Assembly (NCBI GenBank): GCA_045402695.1
Contig: JAWPNA010000050.1
Coordinates: 1 to 7,361 of the forward strand
Origin: JAWPNA01 sp045402695
GTDB lineage: Bacteria; Acidobacteriota; Polarisedimenticolia; JACPZX01; DASXTC01
Reading direction: 5' to 3'
Length of the DNA: 7,361 nucleotides
Position numbers and translations under genes: made by a program. The notes beneath the pieces are model-generated. The model was given only the letters and a program-made list of their open reading frames with translations, was not told the DNA's origin and searched no databases. Below, one piece after another: positions 1 to 6,391 of the stretch. How positions within the stretch are numbered: position 1 is the stretch's first letter; each line of letters starts with the position of its first letter.

Positions 1-890
<890 letters not shown>

Positions 891-985
891 GAAAAACCAG
901 AGACTTCCTAACTCACTCTTACAACTTGAATGGTCACAGGGCAGGCACGCACTATTTAGTTTTCAAAGAACAGCACTCGGGAAGT
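891..985 (-). other. Pre-16S rRNA leader
   Basis: This stretch lies between the likely rRNA transcription start (near 985) and the mature 16S 5' end. It would be transcribed as the 5' part of the rRNA precursor and removed by RNase processing. It contains a boxA-like element at its upstream end. The partner strand for an RNase III stem would lie downstream of 16S, outside the window, so processing sites cannot be placed. No protein gene is credible here. Confidence 0.7.
958..972 (-). promoter_or_regulatory. boxA-like rRNA antitermination element
   Basis: On the minus strand the leader reads TGTTCTTTGAAAACT, close to the bacterial rRNA boxA consensus (TGCTCTTTAACA in E. coli). In the known system boxA in the nascent rRNA binds NusB-S10 and helps form, with NusA and other factors, an antitermination complex that keeps RNA polymerase moving through untranslated rRNA. 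The position, shortly after the promoter and about 70 bases before mature 16S, is what is expected. The match and placement are seen; function is inferred from the family. Confidence 0.7.
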
Positions 986-990
986 TCTTT

Positions 991-1020
991 ACTCTACCTG
1001 CTGCCCTGTGGGCCTGTCAA
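991..1020 (-). promoter_or_regulatory. rRNA operon promoter (sigma70 type)
   Basis: On the minus strand a perfect -35 hexamer TTGACA (1015-1020) is followed by an 18-base spacer and TAGAGT (991-996), which matches four of six bases of the -10 consensus. Transcription would start near 985 and give a leader of about 95 bases. A short A-tract lies just upstream of the -35 and may act as a weak UP element. The sequence after the -10 is A-rich rather than the GC-rich discriminator typical of stringently controlled rRNA promoters in E. coli. No second promoter upstream was convincing. Confidence 0.65.
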
Positions 1021-1078
1021 GAGGTTTTCACGGACGGCGGATCTGCTTGAAGGACTGGAACTTCCGCGAGTCCGGGCG

Positions 1079-1107
1079 TTGCCACCTCGCATCCGGTCTC
1101 GTATAAT
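1079..1107 (+). promoter_or_regulatory. Promoter of the TPR-UnbV gene pair
   Basis: A -35 hexamer TTGCCA (1079-1084, five of six consensus bases) is separated by exactly 17 bases from a perfect -10 TATAAT (1102-1107). Transcription would start near 1111-1114 and leave a leader of about 50 bases before the ATG at 1165. It diverges from the rRNA promoter, with the two -35 boxes about 60 bases apart. This is the best housekeeping-type promoter in the window and suggests that the downstream pair is well expressed. In the leader, CAGCGT (1110-1115) can pair with ACGCTG (1142-1147) just before the ribosome binding site. Confidence 0.75.
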
Positions 1108-1164
1108 CGCAGCGTCCCGCAGCAAACGGCTGGATCCTAGCACGCTGTCCAAGGAGAGCTTCGC

Positions 1165-2304
1165 ATGAACATGGGGATGAGCCGCGGCCGAGCCTGGGCC
1201 GGAGCCGGGATCATCACGCCAGGGCGTTTCGCATCCACCTCCATCGCCGGCCTTTTGATCGCCCTGGCAGCCACTTGGCCGTCACGCCCGGTCAGGGGAC
1301 AGCAGGCCGCCTCGGGACGGCCCGCTCAAGAGTTGAGCCCGGACGATCTGGAGGCGGCCCGGCGATTGGCGGCGGCGGGGCGCCTCGAGGCCGCCGCGGC
1401 GGCCTACAGACGCCTGCTCGGCGGCGATCCAGCATCCTTCGAAGGACACTTCGAGTTGGGACAGGTTCTGGTGTCACAGCACCGTGCACAGGAGGCGCGC
1501 GACCAGTTCCGCGCGGCGACGAATCTCCAGCCAGACAATGCCGCAGCCCATACGAGGCTCGGCCAGGTGATGCTCTTGTTGGAGGAGCCGGCCGCTGCGG
1601 AGCTCGAGTTCTTGACAGCCAAGAAACTGAACCCAGCCGATCCATCCGTCCGATACAACCTTGGCCGCCTCTTCGAGCAAGCTCATCGGGATGCTGAGGC
1701 GCTCGAGGAGTACCTCGCGTTTCTCGAGTTGGCTAGCACAGATGGACGCGCCAATAACATCCGCACGCGAGTCGCCCTCTACTACGAGAATGCGCTGAGA
1801 CTCGACGAGGCGGTCAGGATGTATCAGGAGATCCTGGCGCGAGAGCCGACTCGCCTCAGTGCTCGCACGGCGTTGGCGGGCATCCTGTATCGGCGGGCGC
1901 AATACGACGAGGCCCTTCTACACTATGACGAGATCCTGAGGCAGGATCCGCTCAACGCCCCGGCACACGCAAACAGCGGCTTCATCCTGCGCAACAAGGG
2001 AAAGGTGACGGAGGCCGTCGAGCACTACGCGAGGGCCGTCGAAATCAACCCGGCGGACGTCTCGAGCCTTTACTTTCTCGGGAACCTCCGCGCGGACATG
2101 GGAGACATCGCCGCCGCGTTGACTTGCTACCAGAGCATCGTCGCACAACAGCCCAATCATCCACTCGTACACTACGCGATCGGGAGGATCTATCTGAAGC
2201 AGGGAGATCGCGAAGCCGCGCAGCGCGAGTTCGACCTGCACCGCAAGATCCAGGCCGAGGAGAGACGGAAGGATCGCACCGCGACGACGATGGGAGACGA
2301 CTGA
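1165..2304 (+). CDS. Exported TPR-repeat protein
   Basis: A 379-residue protein built almost wholly of tetratricopeptide repeats, helical pairs that form a protein-binding scaffold. After an N-terminal segment with Arg7, Arg9 and Arg21 comes a hydrophobic stretch (about 22-38) that looks like a Sec signal peptide or membrane anchor, then a Gln/Ala-rich linker. From about residue 60 to 365 there are roughly eight or nine TPR units, with typical pieces such as AAAAAYRRLL, EAVEHYARAVEINP and YLKQGDREAA. The C-terminus is charged. The ATG is preceded by AAGGAG (1151-1156) at 8 bases, and the strong promoter lies 57 bases upstream. The stop touches the GTG start of the next gene, so the two are very likely cotranscribed and translationally coupled. 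TPR proteins beside CRTAC1/UnbV proteins are common in Acidobacteriota and related phyla. The partner and substrate are unknown; a scaffold role at the envelope is inference. Confidence 0.9.
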   Translation: MNMGMSRGRAWAGAGIITPGRFASTSIAGLLIALAATWPSRPVRGQQAASGRPAQELSPDDLEAARRLAAAGRLEAAAAAYRRLLGGDPASFEGHFELGQVLVSQHRAQEARDQFRAATNLQPDNAAAHTRLGQVMLLLEEPAAAELEFLTAKKLNPADPSVRYNLGRLFEQAHRDAEALEEYLAFLELASTDGRANNIRTRVALYYENALRLDEAVRMYQEILAREPTRLSARTALAGILYRRAQYDEALLHYDEILRQDPLNAPAHANSGFILRNKGKVTEAVEHYARAVEINPADVSSLYFLGNLRADMGDIAAALTCYQSIVAQQPNHPLVHYAIGRIYLKQGDREAAQREFDLHRKIQAEERRKDRTATTMGDD

Positions 2305-4041
2305 GTGAAGGCTGCCGTGGGAGGAGCGCTTCTGGCGGCGTGCTCCCTTTGCGCGGTGACACTTTCCCTTCCCCGGTCACCCGTCTCGGGAATCCGGCTC
2401 GTCAACAGGACTGAAGCGGCGGGGATCTCCATCCGGACCACGAACGGGGACCGCGAACGGAAGTACATCATCGAGACGCTAGGCAGTGGTTCTGCTCTCT
2501 TCGACTATGACGTGGACGGGGATCTGGACTTGTACGTGGCCAACGGATCACTCCTCGAACCGTTCGCCGACGGTCGAGAACCCGTCGGCGCCCTCTACAA
2601 CAACGACGGCACCGGACGTTTCACCGACGTCACGGCGGGTTCGGGGCTCGGCGTCCCATTCTGGGGGTTCGGCGTGGCGACAGGCGACTATGACAACGAT
2701 GGTGACCCCGACCTCTACGTCACGGCCTGGGGACCGAACCATCTCTTCCGCAACGAGGGAGACGGGACATTCAGCAGTGTCGGCTCGCAGGCCGGAGCGG
2801 ACGACGGCAGGTGGGGCACGGGCGCGGCATTCCTCGACTACGACGCGGACGGCGCCCTCGATCTCTTCGTGGCGAACTACGTGACCTTCGATCCCGCCAA
2901 GATTCCCGCGAGAGGAGATCCGAACACGCCGTGCGTCTTCCGGGGCCAGACTGTGATGTGCGGGCCCCGTGGCCTGCCGGGGGCGGAGGACATCCTGTAC
3001 CACAACAACGGCGACGGGACTTTCACCGATGCCACGCTCGAGGCCGGCCTGCTCACCGAGAACGGCCACTACGGTCTCGGTGTGGTCACCACCGACATGG
3101 ATGACGATGGGAGGATCGACATTCTCGTCGCGAACGACTCGACGCCCAACCATTTCTACCGGAACCAGGGCTCGGGACGGTTCGTGGATGACGCTCTTTT
3201 GGCCGGGTTCGCCTACAGCAACGATGGACGGGAGCAAGCAGGCATGGGGATCGACGTGGGAGACATCGACGGCGATGGTGATTTCGATGTTTTCGTCACC
3301 AATTTTTCCCACGACTACGACTCACTGCGTCTCAACGACGGCTCCGGACTTCTGGAGGACGTGACTGTCCGCGTCGGGCTGGTGGAGCCCACCGTCAGCA
3401 CCCTGGGATGGGGGGTGCTTCTGTCCGACCTGGAAAACGACGGTGACCTCGATATCTTCATCGCCAACGGGCACGTCTACCCAGAGGTGGACAAGGCGGA
3501 TATCGGGACCACCTACCTGCAGTGCAACCAAGTATTCGAGAACAGAGGAAATCTGGAGTTCAAGGAACTGGTCCCCGATCCTGGAAGCGGCCTGGACGCG
3601 AGGGACCGCCACCGAGGGCTGGCCGGAGGCGACATCGACGGCGACGGTGATGTTGATCTGCTGGTCACCGTCATGGACGGCCGTCCCGAGTTGCTCGTGA
3701 ACGAGTCTTCGAGCGGCGCCTGGCTCGAGGTCAGGCTCGCTGGCAGGACCAGCAATCGCGATGGCGTTGGTGCCAAGGTGCTCGTGACCGCCGGGGCCCG
3801 CACTTGGGCCTCGGAGCGCCGCGGCGGGCGATCGTACCTCTCGGCTTCGGATGGAAAGGTGCACTTCGGGCTAGGAAGCGCCCGGGAGGTCACGACCGTG
3901 CAGATCCGATGGCCCTCCGGTGTAACCCAGGTTGTCGCGAATCCGCCCATCAACCAGGTCCTCGCCGTGGTGGAACCGGTCGTCGAGTCGGCAGGGGCCG
4001 GCGCCGGAAAACCAGCGTCAGGAAAGAGCGATCCCCCTTGA
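2305..4041 (+). CDS. Exported FG-GAP/VCBS beta-propeller with ASPIC/UnbV domain (CRTAC1-like)
   Basis: A 578-residue protein that starts with GTG directly after the previous stop; GGGAGA (2292-2297) sits 7 bases upstream and supports this start. Residues 1-21 are a hydrophobic export signal. L10-A-A-C13 fits a lipobox, although the preceding hydrophobic run is short, so lipoprotein or ordinary Sec cleavage are both possible. Seven calcium-loop motifs of the D-x-D-x-D-G-x-x-D type begin near residues 67, 128, 178, 264, 320, 375 (a variant with Glu) and 443, which predicts a seven-bladed propeller. A Cys210/Cys219 pair flanks the CGPRGLPG signature typical of bacterial CRTAC1-like proteins. Residues about 470-542 are the ASPIC/UnbV domain (SNRDGVGAKV, RRGGRSYLSASD, VHFGLG, IRWPSG). 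A Gly/Ala/Pro-rich tail ends the protein. Calcium binding and an extracellular or periplasmic place are well supported by family; the biochemical role is unknown. Confidence 0.92.
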   Translation: MKAAVGGALLAACSLCAVTLSLPRSPVSGIRLVNRTEAAGISIRTTNGDRERKYIIETLGSGSALFDYDVDGDLDLYVANGSLLEPFADGREPVGALYNNDGTGRFTDVTAGSGLGVPFWGFGVATGDYDNDGDPDLYVTAWGPNHLFRNEGDGTFSSVGSQAGADDGRWGTGAAFLDYDADGALDLFVANYVTFDPAKIPARGDPNTPCVFRGQTVMCGPRGLPGAEDILYHNNGDGTFTDATLEAGLLTENGHYGLGVVTTDMDDDGRIDILVANDSTPNHFYRNQGSGRFVDDALLAGFAYSNDGREQAGMGIDVGDIDGDGDFDVFVTNFSHDYDSLRLNDGSGLLEDVTVRVGLVEPTVSTLGWGVLLSDLENDGDLDIFIANGHVYPEVDKADIGTTYLQCNQVFENRGNLEFKELVPDPGSGLDARDRHRGLAGGDIDGDGDVDLLVTVMDGRPELLVNESSSGAWLEVRLAGRTSNRDGVGAKVLVTAGARTWASERRGGRSYLSASDGKVHFGLGSAREVTTVQIRWPSGVTQVVANPPINQVLAVVEPVVESAGAGAGKPASGKSDPP

Positions 4042-4067
4042 TCTCAGTTCGATGAGGGTGCTATCCT
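4038..4067 (+). promoter_or_regulatory. Possible extended -10 promoter for rimP-nusA-infB
   Basis: TGCTATCCT (4059-4067) is an extended -10 (TGn plus TATCCT, four of six), with TTGATC (4038-4043) 18 bases upstream as a four-of-six -35 that overlaps the stop codon of the UnbV gene. Transcription would start near 4074, which puts the strong stem-loop at 4085-4111 inside the rimP leader. The hexamers are imperfect, so this is a candidate only. The operon could also be transcribed by read-through from upstream. Confidence 0.4.
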
Positions 4068-4084
4068 TCGCGCGATTTGCCACG

Positions 4085-4115
4085 AAAGTGGGCAAGCGGT
4101 TTGCCCACTTTTTTT
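4085..4115 (+). terminator. Intrinsic terminator or leader attenuator before rimP
   Basis: An 11-bp perfect stem (4085-4095 with 4101-4111; core GTGGGCAA / TTGCCCAC), a five-base loop and a run of seven T (4109-4115) make a textbook Rho-independent terminator on the plus strand. It would end the TPR-UnbV transcript. It stands only 24 bases before the rimP ATG and after the candidate rimP promoter, so it may also act as an attenuator of rimP-nusA-infB. The left arm has few A residues, so it should work mainly in one direction. Confidence 0.85.
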
Positions 4116-4127
4116 GTTTGGGCCCGC

Positions 4128-4135
4128 GAGGGTGG
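4128..4135 (+). promoter_or_regulatory. Ribosome binding site that decides the rimP start
   Basis: GAGGGTGG lies here, with GAGG ending 8 bases before the ATG at 4140. A longer reading from TTG at 4077 would put the terminator stem inside the coding sequence and has no Shine-Dalgarno sequence, so the ATG is preferred. Confidence 0.6.
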
Positions 4136-4139
4136 CGGC

Positions 4140-4706
4140 ATGCCGGTGAGATTGGTGGGAGCGGAGGGTAGGCTCCGGGATTTGGCTCAGGCCACAGCTT
4201 CGCGCAGCGGCTGTGCGTTGGTGGATCTCGAGTACCGGCGGGAAGCGGAAGGCTGGAAGATCCGCCTGTTCATAGACAAACCAGGCGGCGTCAACCTCGA
4301 TGACTGCCGGCGAGTCAGCCAGGATCTCGGTACGGTGCTGGAGGTCGAGGATCCCATTCCCCACCGGTATATTCTGGAGGTTTCGTCGCCGGGTCTGGAC
4401 AGACGACTGACCAGGCCGGCCGATTTCGAGGCGGCAGTGGGAAAGCGCGTGAGACTCGTGACAGAAGCACCGATCCAGGGACGGCGCAACTTCACGGGAG
4501 TTCTGATGTCGGCCGCTCCGCTGCACGCTGGGGGTGAGCCGACACTCACCCTGAAGGACGAATCGGGCGTCGAGCACATCGTTCCCACCGGCGGCCTGGA
4601 GCGGGCGCGATTGGTCTTCGACTGGCCGCAGGCCTCCGGGGACCGTGTCGGCAAGGCGAACGCGGTGAGGCCCACGCCGAAGAGATCGAAGAACAAGGGA
4701 CGCTGA
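4140..4706 (+). CDS. rimP: Ribosome maturation factor RimP
   Basis: A 188-residue cytoplasmic protein needed for maturation of the 30S ribosomal subunit. The N-terminal RimP domain spans about residues 8-90 and shows family signatures: CALVDLEY, the strand IRLFIDKPGGVNLDDC, the motif VLEVEDPI, and LEVSSPGLDRRL at 79-90. The C-terminal SH3-like domain runs about 92-162 (GKRVRLV, RRNFTGVL, ending RLVFDW). A basic tail of about 25 residues (KRSKNKGR at the end) extends beyond the E. coli protein, whose length is about 150, and may contact RNA (inference). The start is ATG 4140; see the ribosome binding site. It heads the conserved rimP-nusA-infB order, which strengthens the call. Confidence 0.95.
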   Translation: MPVRLVGAEGRLRDLAQATASRSGCALVDLEYRREAEGWKIRLFIDKPGGVNLDDCRRVSQDLGTVLEVEDPIPHRYILEVSSPGLDRRLTRPADFEAAVGKRVRLVTEAPIQGRRNFTGVLMSAAPLHAGGEPTLTLKDESGVEHIVPTGGLERARLVFDWPQASGDRVGKANAVRPTPKRSKNKGR

Positions 4707-4750
4707 AGGCCGCACTATTCATGAATGTCTGTCTCGAGGCCGTGGAGATG

Positions 4751-4822
4751 CTTGCCATTCCGGTCAATCGCAGCGTCCAGGACGCATGCGTCTTGCGATT
4801 GACCGGGGAACGACGTGGCAGG
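4751..4822 (+). repeat. Long inverted repeat with palindromic loop before nusA
   Basis: A perfect 13-bp inverted repeat pairs 4760-4772 with 4794-4806, extended outward by two G-U pairs. The 21-base loop contains a perfect 12-bp palindrome GACGCATGCGTC (4781-4792) and an overlapping GCGTCC/GGACGC pair. Outside the stem, CTTGCCA (4751-4757) can pair with TGGCAGG (4816-4822) with one G-U. Alternatively CATTCCGG (4756-4763) can pair with CCGGAATG (4823-4830), which would open the base of the main stem. There is no T-tract after it, so it is not an intrinsic terminator. Confidence 0.8.
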
Positions 4823-4848
4823 CCGGAATGCAGCTCGGGGCGGATGTC

Positions 4849-4861
4849 CCGGGATTCCCGG
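4849..4861 (+). other. Short GC hairpin upstream of nusA
   Basis: CCGGG and CCCGG form a five-bp stem around a three-base ATT loop, about 40 bases before the nusA ATG. It is compact and stable by base composition. It has no T-tract. It could be part of the same leader structure as the larger inverted repeat, or chance in GC-rich DNA. Confidence 0.4.
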
Positions 4862-4902
4862 CTGAGGATACGCAGGTCTGAAGGCAAGACTGGAAGGACA
4901 GG

Positions 4903-6369
4903 ATGAACAGCGAGCTCTTTCACGCCATCGAGCAGATCGGACGCGAAAAAGGGATCGATGTGGAGATCGTCATCGACGCCGTCAAGGACGCCGTCGTGGC
5001 CGCGTCGAAGAAGCACTTCCATACACGCGAAGAGCTCGACGCCGAGTTCAACCGCGAGCGGGGCACGTACGATGTATTCGCTCTGAAGAAAGTGGTGGAG
5101 AAGGTCAGTGATTCCGACCTGGAAGTTTCGCTTGCTGAAGCGCGCAAGTACGATCCGCGCGCCGAGATCGATGCCACCCTCCGACTACCCAAGCCGCGCG
5201 TTGACCTTGGCCGCATCGCGGCCCAGGCGGCCAAGCAGGTCATTTATCAGAAGGTACGGGAGGCGGAGCGCGAGAACGTCTTCAAGGAGTACAGCGACCG
5301 CGTCGGTGAGATCGTGAACGGCATCGTGAAGCGGTTTGAGCGAGGCGACATCATTCTAGATCTCGGCAAGACGGAGGCCATCCTGCCTCGCAGGGAACAG
5401 TCTCGCGCCGAGCACTACAATCAGGCTGACCGCATCCGTGCCGTCATCGTGAACGTGGACAAGTCCGCCAAGGGGCCGCAGATCACAGTATCCCGGACTG
5501 ACACCCGTCTGCTGATGAAGCTCTTCGAGATGGAGGTCCCAGAAATCTACGATAGCACGGTCATCATCGAGAGCATCGCGCGCGATCCGGGCGATCGGGC
5601 GAAGGTGGCAGTCCGGTCCAAGGAGAAGGATGTCGATCCCGTTGGCGCGTGCGTCGGGATCAAGGGTTCTCGCGTCCAGGCCATCATTCGGGAGCTGCGC
5701 GGAGAGAAGATCGACATCGTGCAGTGGTCCGACGATGCCACGATATTCGTGGGCAACGCGCTCAATCCAGCCAAGATCGGACGCGTCAGCGTCGTGGACG
5801 AGTCCAACCGCCGCATGGAGATCACGGTGGAGGACAGTCAGCTCTCGCAGGCGATTGGCAAGAAGGGGCAAAACGTCCGCCTCGCATCGCAGCTCGTCGG
5901 CTGGAACATCGATATCAAGAGTGAGTCAGAGAAGAAGCGCGAGATCGAGGAAGAGATGGCGCGTGTTCAGCTCGGCACAAGGGAGATGAAGGACTTACCC
6001 GGTGTCGGCGAGAAGACCATACAGAAACTCCTCGACGCAGGGTTCCGCTCCCTCGAGGAGTTGGCCGAGGCGGGAGTCGCGACGCTCTGCGAAGTGGAGG
6101 GGGTCGGCGAGAAGACCGCCCAGAGGATCGTCGAGGCCTCCAGGGAGGGGATCATCCGGCGCGAGGAGATCGAAGCCGAGGAGGCTCGTGCAGCCGCTGA
6201 AGCCTATGCCGTAGCCGACGCTCCGGCCTCCGAGACAGAGGAACTGCGCATGGCGGAACAGGATGCGTCCGTGAAGGAGACGTCCGAAGTGACGCCCGCG
6301 CAGGAGGAGCCGGGTGATCCCGACACCTCCGACGCACTTGCTTCGACCGACGAGACGACAGGCGGATAG
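4903..6369 (+). CDS. nusA: Transcription termination/antitermination factor NusA
   Basis: A 488-residue RNA polymerase-binding factor that affects pausing, termination and rRNA antitermination. The N-terminal polymerase-binding domain covers about 1-130, followed by an S1 domain (about 134-200, with GEIVNGIVKRFERGDIILDLG), KH1 (about 203-280, GIKGSR at 252-257) and KH2 (about 283-345, AIGKKGQNVRLAS). After a charged linker come two helix-hairpin-helix motifs, LPGVGEKT at 365-372 and VEGVGEKT at 398-405, whose DNA repeats 15 identical bases (6004-6018 and 6103-6117) exactly 33 codons apart. The last 65 or so residues are an acidic, low-complexity tail. The length is close to E. coli NusA (495), which has two acidic repeat domains in that place. 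The start is ATG 4903 with GGAAGGA (4892-4898) just upstream, at a rather short spacing. It sits between rimP and infB without a ylxR gene. Confidence 0.97.
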   Translation: MNSELFHAIEQIGREKGIDVEIVIDAVKDAVVAASKKHFHTREELDAEFNRERGTYDVFALKKVVEKVSDSDLEVSLAEARKYDPRAEIDATLRLPKPRVDLGRIAAQAAKQVIYQKVREAERENVFKEYSDRVGEIVNGIVKRFERGDIILDLGKTEAILPRREQSRAEHYNQADRIRAVIVNVDKSAKGPQITVSRTDTRLLMKLFEMEVPEIYDSTVIIESIARDPGDRAKVAVRSKEKDVDPVGACVGIKGSRVQAIIRELRGEKIDIVQWSDDATIFVGNALNPAKIGRVSVVDESNRRMEITVEDSQLSQAIGKKGQNVRLASQLVGWNIDIKSESEKKREIEEEMARVQLGTREMKDLPGVGEKTIQKLLDAGFRSLEELAEAGVATLCEVEGVGEKTAQRIVEASREGIIRREEIEAEEARAAAEAYAVADAPASETEELRMAEQDASVKETSEVTPAQEEPGDPDTSDALASTDETTGG

Positions 6370-6391
6370 CCACCGCGAGGAGAGCAGGGGG

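Larger units (their letters stand above)
4707..4902 (+). other. Structured rimP-nusA intergenic region
   Basis: This 196-base gap is unusually long for an operon in which these genes normally lie close together. It holds the long inverted repeat and the GC hairpin listed separately. An open frame of 61 codons from ATG 4721 ends in an ATGA overlap with the nusA start, but it lacks a good Shine-Dalgarno sequence and recognisable protein features, and it spans the inverted repeat, so I do not call it a gene. No clear promoter was found. The region may be an RNA element that controls nusA expression or mRNA processing. Confidence 0.5.

Noticed and set aside
965..990. Seven-bp inverted repeat AAAGAAC/GTTCTTT that could mask boxA
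   Set aside because: With the predicted start near 985 most of the upstream arm is not transcribed, so the RNA hairpin would not form.
1105..1117. 13-base identity AATCGCAGCGTCC shared with 4766-4778
   Set aside because: A match of this length somewhere in a window of this size is not improbable by chance (of order 0.4 expected with equal bases), and the two contexts differ. A genome-wide search would settle it.
926..1168. 80-codon plus-strand open frame ending in an ATGA overlap with the TPR gene
   Set aside because: It covers the rRNA leader, the rRNA promoter and the TPR promoter, lacks a Shine-Dalgarno sequence and shows no protein family features.
2548..3312. 254-codon minus-strand open frame
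   Set aside because: It is antisense to the UnbV gene and its Val/Glu/Asp pattern mirrors the repeated calcium-loop codons on the other strand.
3262..3651. Repeated near-identical DNA around 3262-3282 and 3631-3651
   Set aside because: These encode the same calcium-loop motif in two propeller blades; the similarity follows from protein repeats, not from a mobile or regulatory DNA repeat.
4077..4139. Upstream TTG extension of rimP by 21 codons
   Set aside because: It would translate the terminator hairpin, has no ribosome binding site and adds residues unlike RimP N-termini.
4044..4715. 223-codon minus-strand open frame antisense to rimP
   Set aside because: rimP is clearly coding on the plus strand with all family signatures, and the antisense frame has no recognisable domain.
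4721..4906. 61-codon open frame between rimP and nusA with an ATGA overlap to nusA
   Set aside because: The overlap hints at translational coupling, but the Shine-Dalgarno sequence is poor, the peptide has no recognised features and the frame crosses the long inverted repeat. Conservation of the frame in relatives would change this view.
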